A stretch of DNA of 35,151 bases from Paludibacteraceae bacterium (GTDB lineage Bacteria > Bacteroidota > Bacteroidia > Bacteroidales > Paludibacteraceae). A program made the position numbers and the translations under genes. The notes beneath the pieces were generated by a model. It had not been told where the DNA came from. It did no database searches and saw nothing but the letters and a program-made list of their open reading frames with translations. The DNA lies in the NCBI GenBank assembly GCA_024400115.1, contig JAKSNF010000023.1, positions 1 to 35,151 of the forward strand. Reading direction: 5' to 3'. Position 1 is the first letter of the stretch, and every line of letters starts with the position of its first letter. Shown piece after piece: positions 8,047-16,900 of the stretch.

Positions 8047-8175
8047 GTTTTGAAAACCATAAGACAGTAAACAGCTAACCAGGCACACTACAGCTTATGA
8101 ACTACTTTAATTATTCACACTCGCAACAGGCTTAAGATGAACGCTTTACCACTACAAGTGGTATAGCGCTTTTTT
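8047..8175 (+). ncRNA. Putative small RNA or attenuated leader, about 130 nt
   Basis: A strong Bacteroidota promoter is followed after about 130 nt by a good intrinsic terminator, with no sizeable ORF between. Possible structure includes GGTTTT/AAAACC at the 5' end and a CATAAG/CTTATG pairing (about 8058 with 8094). The only open frame after the promoter is 12 codons (8097-8135, MNYFNYSHSQQA), ending six bases before the terminator stem, so a leader peptide is an alternative. The next plus-strand gene has its own promoter about 0.85 kb away, which makes simple attenuation of it unlikely. I do not recognise a known RNA family. Confidence 0.5.
8142..8175 (+). terminator. Intrinsic terminator
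   Basis: CGCTTTACCAC (8142-8152), loop TACAA, GTGGTATAGCG (8158-8168), with one mismatch, then a run of T. Confidence 0.85.
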
Positions 8176-8216
8176 GTTTTTTTATCACTATTGTAGAGGT
8201 GCTTTTTTGTGTGATT

Positions 8217-8236
8217 AAATAAACGACCGTTTATTT
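8217..8236. promoter_or_regulatory. Operator-like palindrome, copy 1
   Basis: AAATAAACG-AC-CGTTTATTT is a 9-bp perfect inverted repeat about a 2-bp centre. The form resembles TetR-family operators. The same palindrome recurs at 8656-8675, on the other side of the 8278-8637 gene. Confidence 0.6.
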
Positions 8237-8242
8237 GAATAT

Positions 8243-8270
8243 AAAAGATACACTCGCCAGTGTATCTTTT
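8243..8270. terminator. Bidirectional terminator
   Basis: AAAAGATACACT pairs perfectly with AGTGTATCTTTT about the loop CGCC. It is A-rich on the left and T-rich on the right, so it can work for the minus-strand gene ending at 8278 as well as for plus-strand transcripts. Confidence 0.8.
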
Positions 8271-8277
8271 TATATGT

Positions 8278-8637
8278 TTATACTCCTTCTACTCTACGTA
8301 TTTTGCCTAAGTACATATTTATCTCGTTCCAATAGGGGGTGTTCTCATAACGATGCTTCATAACCTTATAATTATGCTGCTTAAGCAATGATAAATGTCG
8401 CATTGGGAACTCCTCATCATGCGCCACAGCATACTCTCTCAAAGCGCCAAAACGCATAGTTTGCTTACAAACCTCCTCATCATAAGCCAAAACATCTGCC
8501 TCCGAACAAGGGCAATTAGCCATGACATAACGAATCAAGTCTCCTTTGATTTGACACTGTAATGCCAAGTCAGAGGTGGGACTCCATTTATGCAGTTCCC
8601 ATCCTAAGATTTGTTCTATTATGTCTTGCGTTTTCAT
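8278..8637 (-). CDS. Uncharacterised 119-aa protein between two palindromes
   Basis: I do not recognise this protein. It is soluble, with no signal peptide or membrane helix. The opening is helical (MKTQDIIEQILGWELHKW), followed by a cysteine pair (CPCSEADVLAYDEEVCKQ) and a basic C-terminus. The frame is open 30 codons further upstream, but that part crosses the palindrome at 8656-8675, so the ATG at 8635-8637 is preferred. It lies alone on the minus strand among plus-strand cassettes. The upstream palindrome sits 19 bp before the start, where a repressor could block transcription. A terminator follows directly. Confidence 0.6.
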   Translation of the reverse strand: MKTQDIIEQILGWELHKWSPTSDLALQCQIKGDLIRYVMANCPCSEADVLAYDEEVCKQTMRFGALREYAVAHDEEFPMRHLSLLKQHNYKVMKHRYENTPYWNEINMYLGKIRRVEGV

Positions 8638-8655
8638 ATGTATTTTTATTGCTTC

Positions 8656-8675
8656 AAATAAACGGTCGTTTATTC
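8656..8675. promoter_or_regulatory. Operator-like palindrome, copy 2
   Basis: AAATAAACG-GT-CGTTTATTC is nearly the reverse complement of copy 1 at 8217-8236 and lies just upstream of the minus-strand gene start. It is probably the operator of that gene. As a pair, the two copies form terminal inverted repeats about 460 bp apart. Confidence 0.55.
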
Positions 8676-8686
8676 GAGCATAGTTA

Positions 8687-8742
8687 GGTGTCTTTGAGCA
8701 AAGGATCACTCGACACTCACTCGACACTCATTCGAGGCGGTT
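8687..8742 (+). repeat. Intergenic repeat R, copy 1
   Basis: This 56-bp sequence starts GGTGTCTTTGAGCAAAGGAT, contains an 11-bp tandem duplication (ACTCGACACTC) and ends ATTCGAGGCGGTT. It recurs at 9767-9822 with only a few differences. It precedes a small-gene module in each case. Confidence 0.85.
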
Positions 8743-9009
8743 TACCCCACTTCCTCCTCACGTAGCACTTCGGTGGATGTACGTAGGATGACCATAGAAA
8801 CAAAAGGTGTCAAACTCCCCCGCATCGCATGCGGGAAACATAGAAAGGAAAAACGAAAGAGAAAACAAACTAACCGTTGCACCCGATAGGGGAGAGGATA
8901 GAAAGAAATAGAGCATAGTCCTCGCCGGACTTAAAAAGGCAAAAATGATCTTTGAAATATTGATATTACCATAAAAAGTAAGTTTTTTGTACGATTTTGG
9001 GCAAAAAAC
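8743..9009 (+). other. Spacer with repeats Q1 and S1
   Basis: No gene is supported here. It holds a perfect hairpin CCCGCAT-CGC-ATGCGGG (8819-8835). Block Q1 (8863-8905: CTAACCGTTGCACCCGATAG then GGATAGAAAG) recurs at 10101-10145. Block S1 (8915-8961: CGCCGGACTTAAAAAGGC then ATCTTTGAAAT) recurs at 9876-9916 and partly at 10602-10632. The ATCTTTGAAAT core resembles the boxA-like leader sequences of Bacteroidota rRNA operons. The open frame on the minus strand here crosses all of these and is rejected. Confidence 0.6.
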
Positions 9010-9040
9010 TTGCATATGTCAGAAAAAAGTTGTACCTTTG
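9010..9040 (+). promoter_or_regulatory. Promoter of the DUF6169 module
   Basis: TTGC (9010-9013) with TACCTTTG at 9033-9040 and the shared spacer form CATATGTCAGAAAAAAGTTG. A strong AGGAGG follows at 9061-9066, an unusual feature in this phylum. Confidence 0.75.
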
Positions 9041-9072
9041 CGTCGCAAAACGCAAAAGTAAGGAGGTTAATT

Positions 9073-9201
9073 ATGCAAAATGATTTATTTGTACGTTATA
9101 GTACACAGGCTGAGGCAGAGGATGCTTTTCGCAAAATGTTGCATTTAAAAGATGAATGGCGAGCTCAAGTTCGTGAATGTGAAAGACGTTTAGCATTATG
9201 A
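9073..9201 (+). CDS. Small 42-aa protein, first gene of DUF6169 module
   Basis: I do not recognise a family. It is a short charged helical protein (MQNDLFVRYSTQAEAEDAF, ending RECERRLAL). The start at 9073 is set by the AGGAGG seven bases upstream and by the promoter. An earlier in-frame ATG at 9010-9018 falls inside the promoter. The stop overlaps the next start as ATGA (9198-9201), so the two are translationally coupled, as in many toxin-antitoxin or other two-part modules. Confidence 0.7.
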   Translation: MQNDLFVRYSTQAEAEDAFRKMLHLKDEWRAQVRECERRLAL

Positions 9202-9704
9202 ATTTGTCTTTAGATCATATAAATGCTAAATCTCCTTACCAATTGGTTAAGTTGACAGATTTAACGTTTGCCTTTACAACTGATGGTGGCATTCGTTATA
9301 GTGTTGGCTTTTATGCAGATACATTATTCATGAAGAAAGGAGCATATCATTTCTTTATTGATAATACAGAAGGAGAACACGGACCACATGATAGTAAAAT
9401 CGTAGATGTAGTGGTGGCTGTATTAGAAGAGTTTTTTGATCAAGAGCCATCTGTAATGCTTTATATTTGTGACCCTGTAGATCATCGTCAAGCTGCTCGC
9501 AATCGTTTGTACACCATTTGGTATCAAGCTTATGCGATGAGTCATAATCTAACTATGTATAGTGATTCTGTGAAGATTGATAATGAAGTCTATTATGCAG
9601 GATTGTTGATGCGCCACGACCATCCTCATCATGATGAAATCTTATCAGCATATCAAGAGTTTTTAAAATTCTTTCCTGTGAGATACCATCTACCAGAGAA
9701 GTAA
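9198..9704 (+). CDS. DUF6169-family protein
   Basis: This is a 168-aa cytoplasmic protein of a Bacteroidota family of unknown function. Recognition rests on the pattern FTTDGGIRYSVGF near 29-41, FFIDN, a DSKIVDVVVAVLEEFF helix, the strand VMLYICDPVDHRQAARNRLY near 88-107 and GLLMRHDHP near 147. It is the second gene of a coupled pair with its own promoter and terminator, a self-contained cassette. A role as a defence or addiction module is possible, but only the layout suggests it. Confidence 0.7.
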   Translation: MNLSLDHINAKSPYQLVKLTDLTFAFTTDGGIRYSVGFYADTLFMKKGAYHFFIDNTEGEHGPHDSKIVDVVVAVLEEFFDQEPSVMLYICDPVDHRQAARNRLYTIWYQAYAMSHNLTMYSDSVKIDNEVYYAGLLMRHDHPHHDEILSAYQEFLKFFPVRYHLPEK

Positions 9705-9729
9705 ATTATAATTATACGAACTACTTTTT

Positions 9730-9765
9730 AGCGGTAATATCAGTAGCGATATTGCCGCTTTTTTG
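9730..9765 (+). terminator. Terminator of the DUF6169 module
   Basis: AGCGGTAATATC (9730-9741), loop AGTAGC, GATATTGCCGCT (9748-9759), one G-T pair, then six T. Confidence 0.9.
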
Positions 9766-9766
9766 T

Positions 9767-9822
9767 GGTGTTTTTGAGCAAAGGATCACTCGACACTCAT
9801 TCGACACTCACTCGAGGCGGTT
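9767..9822 (+). repeat. Intergenic repeat R, copy 2
   Basis: Near-identical to 8687-8742. The first base lies one after the T-run of the preceding terminator, so R marks the downstream border of the cassette. Confidence 0.85.
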
Positions 9823-9875
9823 CAAACGTGGTCAAAGTGGTCGAAAGCAACCACTATAATGAATAGAAAATAAAA

Positions 9876-9916
9876 ATAGTCCCGCCGGACTTAACACGGC
9901 AAAACGATCTTTGAAA
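9876..9916 (+). repeat. Repeat S, copy 2
   Basis: ATAGTCCCGCCGGACTTAA, then GGCAAAACGATCTTTGAAA. It matches 8915-8957 and ends exactly where the inverted-repeat element begins. Confidence 0.7.
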
Positions 9917-10073
9917 TAGTGTACAAAATTATTGGAACAAATCGTGTAACGTTACTGAAAAAAATGATATATACAAGAAATTTGGCGCGAAATCTGCTGA
10001 AATTGATAATTTTTATTTGATTTGAGCAGTTTTCGCTGTTAAATCTGCTGAATTTGATGCTTTTTGTACACTA
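9917..10073. mobile_element. MITE-like element, 157 bp, with 12-bp terminal inverted repeats
   Basis: TAGTGTACAAAA (9917-9928) and TTTTGTACACTA (10062-10073) are perfect inverted repeats. The interior is A+T-rich, encodes nothing, and holds two near-identical AAATCTGCTGAA(A/T)TTGAT units. No clear target-site duplication is visible, so mobility is inferred from the ends only. It lies just after repeat S and before repeat Q. Confidence 0.55.
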
Positions 10074-10100
10074 CACAAGAGAAATATAAAAAAGAAAAAA

Positions 10101-10145
10101 TAACAATAACTAACGTTGCGCCCGACACGGATAAGGGTAGAAAAG
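10101..10145 (+). repeat. Repeat Q, copy 2
   Basis: CTAACGTTGCGCCCGACACG, then GGGTAGAAAAG. It corresponds to Q1 at 8863-8905 and ends one base before the start codon of the next gene, thus forming its ribosome-binding region. Confidence 0.65.
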
Positions 10146-10146
10146 T

Positions 10147-10482
10147 ATGGCAGGCAAAAAACAAAGAGCTAGAAAAATTCACGTATGGATTTCTTACGAT
10201 TTAGGTGGTGACCATAAAAAATACCAACAAATATATGGTTGGTTAAAGGGGTATGAAGCAGAAGAGTGTGGTAATAGTACCGCTCACCTTATTTATAGTA
10301 AAGGAGCGCGTCGCTATTTGGCACGTAGTATAGCAAATGAATTGAAAGAATTGTTTGACGATTTGGATAATGTTAGAGTTTTTATAGTTTATCAAGGAGA
10401 TAAGAACGTATTGAAACATAAGCAAATCTTTGGTGGCTTCAAAATCGCTCCTTGGGCAAATATAGATCCAATCTATGTGTAG
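10147..10482 (+). CDS. Uncharacterised 111-aa protein, possibly Cas2/VapD-like fold
   Basis: I cannot assign a family with confidence. The protein has a basic N-terminus, then a strand HVWISYDLGGD (about 12-22), a helix over QQIYGWLKGYEA, a strand AHLIYS, a helix SIANELKELFDDLDN and a strand VRVFIVYQGD (about 75-84). The order strand-helix-strand-helix-strand with YDLGGD near the start recalls the ferredoxin-like fold of Cas2 and VapD proteins. This is inference from layout only. It stands alone between repeat Q2 and a palindrome (AGTGTT-T-AACACT, about 10532). Confidence 0.55.
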   Translation: MAGKKQRARKIHVWISYDLGGDHKKYQQIYGWLKGYEAEECGNSTAHLIYSKGARRYLARSIANELKELFDDLDNVRVFIVYQGDKNVLKHKQIFGGFKIAPWANIDPIYV

Positions 10483-10954
10483 AATAATCACAACGCACAA
10501 GTATTAGTATGATAAAAGGACTCATAATCAATAGTGTTTAACACTAACCCCCTCTTTGGCAGTAGCCATTGGTTTGACTACTGCTAACACAAACAAGTTA
10601 TGCCCCTTAAAAAGGCAAAAAGACCTTTGACAGAGTGAATAGTTTTATCCCCCAAAAGGGATTACCCCAATTATAAAAATAATTGGAGTATATCCCATAA
10701 AATGTGAATAAAGTTATTGTAGAGAACAACATCTTTAATGAAATTTTTAACTGATATATTCATTTTGTATTATATTTATTTACATTATAATAATAAAATA
10801 ATGATAAAAATTAACCTCAATTGTATTTTTTTCATTTTTTTTGAGATAGAACTATTCGCGACGTTGGGAAGTGGCATTTTAAAATAAAAGCATATATAGC
10901 GAAATTTAAAGTATAAACAAAATATAAACTAACCCTTTTAACAACAAAACAATT
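10483..10954 (+). promoter_or_regulatory. Long leader region of the giant gene
   Basis: No gene is visible. It contains a GGCAGTAG/CTACTGCT hairpin (about 10558-10584), an S-like block CCTTAAAAAGGCAAAAAGAC followed by CTTTGACAG (about 10605-10633), and a perfect CCAATTAT/ATAATTGG hairpin (about 10664-10683). An A+T-rich tract then runs to the gene. I do not find a clear TTTG/TAnnTTTG promoter close to the start. Confidence 0.45.
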
Positions 10955-13900
10955 ATGAAAGCTAAATTCATTACTTTCGTTAGGGGCTTAAAGAACGGAA
11001 CACCGCCTCGGTTCCAGAGTTATCTCAAATCTCTCACCCTGCTGCTCGTCATGCTGATGAGTGTCAATATGTGGGGAGCAGCACTTAAAACGAGTGACCT
11101 AAATTTTGGTACACCAGCTGTAAGTGAAGATTTTAATGCTGTTACACTTGTGAAAATATCAGGCAACTCTAGTAGTGCAACAACTTCATCAAAACTTACT
11201 ACATTTGGCATTTTTACTGACGGTTATATCGGTAAAAATACTAGTGAGTATTATGCAATTGTGGCTGCTGCCAGTCCAATGACCTCAAAGTATTTTGAGA
11301 TGGCAGCAACAAGTACTGGTATAAATATGAGTTTTAGCAGGACCTTCGCAAATACCGGTGCTTATAGTTTTACGATTGCAAAATCCTCAAAAGGTTTTAT
11401 TGGATTGTACACAATAGCAGCAAGTAGTGAATATTATGCAAAAGCGAAATCTTCTGTTTTCCTTAATTTTACGGGTAGCAAAATACAAATAGGAAATGGT
11501 TCTGGCTGGGTTGATGCCTTAGCAACTTTACCCAATACAGACTTGTTAAATATAACGGTGATTTACAACAACACAACTTCTGCATCCACGTATGGTAATA
11601 ACCAATCTATTGGAGCAAAGCGTGCTCACATTTTCGTAAATGGCGAACGTATTGAATCAAATAATTCTGCAACAGAATTTACCATTCCAGGAACCGATTT
11701 AAAAGCTTTCCGTGTGGCATATAATACTTCGGGAACAATGAAAGTAGATGATATTAAGGTTTATGACGAACTTCCCGCATCTGCTGCTCCTGCTTCCCCT
11801 TGCACCGTTACTTTCGATGCTGGCTCTAACGGAACACTATCTTGCCCCTCTTGTACAGAAGGAAATAAATTAACAGAGGCTTCTGCCGGTGCTGGTGTAA
11901 CTCTTCCCGGATGTACAGCCAACGACGGTTGGAAGTTTTTAGGTTGGGCAACAACACAGGCAAAAGCCAACGCGGGTACTGCCGATGCAGGTAAAACAGG
12001 TGAAACATACAAGCCATCTGCAGATGGAACGGTTTATGCTGTATACAAGCAATTATACAAAATTACTTTATATCGCAATGGCTCGTCAACAACAACGGAT
12101 TGGATAGAGGATGATTCTTATACACTGCCGACCAATGAAACCGCTGCTTGTGAGGAGTGGCCATTTAAAGGGTGGGTGAAGAATGAGATTGCTACCGGAA
12201 CCACAACAGCTCCTTCTTTTGAAACAACGGCATCCAAAGATAGTAAAACTTTCTATGCTGTTTATGGCAAAGCGGATGGGGACCCAACTCCTGTGACAAC
12301 CACATACACACTTAATGGAAACTGGACGACAGATAATGGTGATTGGACAAAAGTGGACGGCAACGACTTAAATTCTAGTCTAGCAACTAATAAATACGGT
12401 TTAAACTCTGGATCTTCTACTGCGTCCTCGCCACAATCTTATTCAAATATATCTTCTGTTCAGTTTACCGGCACAAAATCAAATTCTGGTTCTGGAACGG
12501 TAGAAGTTTGGTATAAGTCGGGTAGTTCGTGGGTAAGTTTGGGAAGCAAATCCTTTAATACTACTTTAACATGGACACCAACCACTCCAGTAGATGGCGA
12601 ATTGAAAATGAAGTTAACTCGTAGTGGTGGCAATGTATATATTGCAAGTGTATCTGTTACTTACTCTGCGGCTACCACTACCTACAAATCTAATCCTGAT
12701 TGTGCAGAGAAATATTCTATCTCTTCAAATATTACCGGTCAAGGTTCGATTCTATGGTCTTTAGATGGTGAAACCTTTGGTGAAACAATAGCCAACCAAC
12801 CCGCCAATACTGATGTTTTCTTCAAACTCGTTCCTACATCCGGTTGGGAAATTGATGGAACTCCTTCTTTGTCACCTGCTGGTGATATTGATGATAATGG
12901 CGAAGGCATTTACGGCTTTACAATGCCCGCAGCCCCTGTCACCGTTTCTGCCTCCTTCAAACAACCGGCAACATACATTATAGATTATGACAAAGGTAAA
13001 TTCCCAACAGCAACAGGAGATGTTCCTGAGATAACAGAAGTAACTCCCGGCACCAACTATACAGTTAGCACCAAGGAACTTAGTTTGACCGGCTATACCT
13101 TCAAGGGTTGGAACACAGACAAAGATGCAACCACAGGTCTAACAAATATCACAGTGAATGACGACATTACTCTGTATGCTATTTTCACTATCAATTCTTA
13201 CAATATCACCTTTAATCCTTCTATCACAGGTGGTTCGATCAAAGTAAACGGCTCTTCAATAAGTCCTGTTTCGGTGGAATATAAGAGTGATGTAACAATT
13301 ACTGTAACTCCAACATCCAAGTACTTTAAATTAACGACGCTAACCTATAATAGCACGGACATCAAGGACACTAAACAGTTTACAATGCCGGCTGGACACG
13401 TTGCGATTGAATACATTTTCACGGAGGACGAAAAGGTTACCGTTACTCTCAAAAATAACGGCAACACATTGGCTACCGGTGGTACACGCGAAGTTTATGT
13501 AGGTGATCCCATTGGCGATCTTCCTACTTTAACAGATGCTTGTGATCCTCACAGCACGACCTTTGTCGGCTGGACAAGTGCTCAAGCCTGGGAAGGTAAG
13601 AAAGAAACCTTTACTGATTTTGTAACTGCTTCTACTGTAGTAAGCGGCAATATGACCCTCAATGCCGTCTGGGCAGAAGAGAATGTTGGTTCTCAATTCA
13701 CACAAATAACAAGTACTAGTGCTTTGGAAGCAGGTGCTCATTATCTAATTGTGGGCAACTCATCATCGACATATAAAGCCTTACCGGTTGACAAAGCGGA
13801 AGCATTGACCACTGTAACACCGTCTTCGTCTAAAATTACAAATCCTAATGAAGATTTAATTTGGACATTGGAGGGCTCCGCGGGTCAATGGAAGATTAAG

Positions 13901-16900
13901 AGTGTAAGCAATGGCAAATATATTCAAATATCAGGAGGAAATTTAACTTTTGAAACAACCACTTCTTTGACATTTGATGCAAGTGTTTCAAGTAGTAAGT
14001 TTACATTTACTTCATCAGCGACCTCTGGTAATAAAATTCTTTCATACTATGCCAATGGATCTAAATTTAATGCATATACTAGCGCAAACACGGTGTATAT
14101 TTACAAAGCAAGTGTTGAACATTCCAACTACCTCACTACTTGTTCTTCCGACCCTCTGATTGAGGTACCAACGGAGAGTTTGAACGGCTTCTCCACGGTT
14201 GCTACGACCGGTAATCCTTCTGCTGCTCAATCCTTTACGGTTGAGGGCTTCAACCTGACGGCAAATATCACCGTTACTGCTCCTACGGGTTACGAAGTAA
14301 GTTTGGAACAGGCAGGTTCTTATACTTCTTCGGTCCAACTGCCCCAAGCAGGAGGTACGGCTTATGTTCGTCTCGCTGCGGCTGATGATGCTGATGATGA
14401 AGTAACAGGTTCTATCTCCATCATTTCTGCCGGTGCAACCACCAAAAATATTACTCTAACAGGTGAAGTGATTGCTGCGGTCACGGTGACCTTTAATAAC
14501 AATGGCACTACCACAGGTGCTCCTGCTGCTATTAAATTAGGAAAAGGTGGCACATTGGGAAGCAACCTACCCGGAGTGGGTTCAATGACTGCCCCGATTA
14601 CCGGTTACACATTCGTTGGTTGGGTAAATCACACTGATGCTTGGGCTGGTTTTGAGTCAACATTAACGCAACCCCTTATCACCGGTAACGAAACCGTCAA
14701 TACCGATGTTACTTACGATGCCGTTTGGGCAAAGAGAGGTAATAATTATAAACTTATTGAGACAAATAGTGAATTATCAACAGATAATTATTTGTTCGTT
14801 GCAAAATCGAGCAGTGAAGCCCATGCAATGATAAGTGAGTTCCGTTCTGGCACTCAAGCCGAATTGAAATCTGTAAGTGTGACTACGACAAATGATATTG
14901 TTTCTGATCCTACAAACAATATGGTTTGGCATATAGTTCGCGAAGGCAATAATATCGCAATTATCAATCCACAAACACAACAATATATTTATTCGAGCTA
15001 TTATAACGAAATAGGGTATTCATCCACCAAACAATTATGGTCAATTAGTTCGTCAGGTACGGCATGGATTTTCCGTAATGGAGATTATCAATTAGCTGCA
15101 TATTCGTATGAAAATGGCGATGGGTCTGTTTATTTCAGCCCGGATGAGGATCAATATAGAGATATTTACCTTTACAAACAGCAAATCTCTAATTTCTTCG
15201 TTACTACGCCTAACGAATATACCGTAACTTGGCACAAAGGTAATGCAGGAACAGCAACCTCCTCTGCTTTTGAGGGGCAAACATTTGCTGACATTGTTGC
15301 TGACGCACCTGCTGTTGCTGACGATGCTGCTGGTGATTGTGCCAACAAGTTTATGGGCTGGGCTACAAGTGCTATTACTGCTCAAGATGGTGTAGATGAA
15401 GATGCCGTTGCTTGGGCAACAGAGCCAATCTCTAACGAGAATAAAGATTTCTACGCTGTATGGGCTAAAGGTGTTGAAAATAAACAAGAAGGAAAACCAG
15501 TTGAGACTGGAGAAAAAGGAAAGAGTGCTATTACTGAGATTACGGGTGTTACTCAAAGTGGTCTTGGCGATGATTATACGAGCCATAGTCCATATCTGCT
15601 AAAATTTGATAATACCGGCGATTATATACAATTTGCGCTAGATTATGCACCTAAAACGTTATCTTTTGGATATAAAATGATAGGTGGTAATAGTCAATCG
15701 ACAATGACAATTCAGGAATGTGCAACAACTGATGGTTCATATACAAAAGTTCAAGATTTTACAATCTCTGGAAGTCAAAATAGTACTGGTACAAAAACAA
15801 CAACCTCTACTTTCTCTCAAAAGTATGTTAGAATGTACTTTACAAAGGGCTCTAATATTGGTGTTGGTAATATTACTATTGAGGGTTATGTTGGCGGTAC
15901 CACCTACTCTAACTACATTACTTCGTGCTTTATCCCGACCTACTCGGTGACGATTCAATCCAATAATACCACTATGGGTTCTGTAACCGTTGATCCCGAA
16001 ATTACAGAAGACGCTTATGAGGCAGGAACCGAGTTTGCTGTTATGGCAGAACCTACAGACGAAACTATTTATCGTTTTATTGGATGGACTATTACTCCTG
16101 ATAATACGGGAGCAACTTTGGACGATGCTACATCTCCGGTTGTAACCTTCACTACTGGCACTGGCGATGTTACTCTCACCGCTAACTTCGAAGCGATTCC
16201 TGCTGACCCAATCACAGTTACTTTAGAGGTTGGTGAGCGTGGTACTTTGGATTGCGAGGATTGTATAGACAATACAATTACAGAGAAAACGGCTGGTGAA
16301 GGCGTGCTTGTTCCCAATGTAAACGCTAACGAAGGTTGGGCATTCTTAGGTTGGAGCACTTCTTCCACCGCTACAGAGGCTCAGTATAAACCTGCTGATG
16401 CAGACATCTTCTATCCTTCGGATGACAACAAGACCTTATATGCCGTTTACGCGCAATTATATAAGGTAACTTTGAAATATACGGATGAGGTTAAATGGCA
16501 GACAACGACCGGAGGTGCAATAGCACTGCCAACTGATCGCAACTGTAAGAATGAAACCTACAAAGATCATTTCGCAGGTTGGAGCGAAACCGAGTTCGCA
16601 GAAGAAACTACCAATCCAACCGAAACGCCGACTATCTATGCAGAAAGCATTACTCCTACCAAGGACGTTGTACTATATCCCGTCTTCTCTGTTTCTACCA
16701 TGGGTGGAACCAAATGGGTGAAGAAAACCGGCGACCAAGTGACCGGAGGTGTTTATGCAATTATTACGGCCGATGGTTATGCTTTCAATGGAACTATCTC
16801 TTCGGGTCACGGACAAGTTACGACTAATGCCTTTGCATTTACGAATGATGTTGCAACATCGGCTCCTTCCGGGACGTGCGAAATCACGATGCAAGCAGTT

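Noticed and set aside
8758..9015. 85-codon minus-strand frame with hydrophobic product
   Set aside because: It crosses the Q and S repeats and a hairpin, ends in promoter sequence, and resembles no family.
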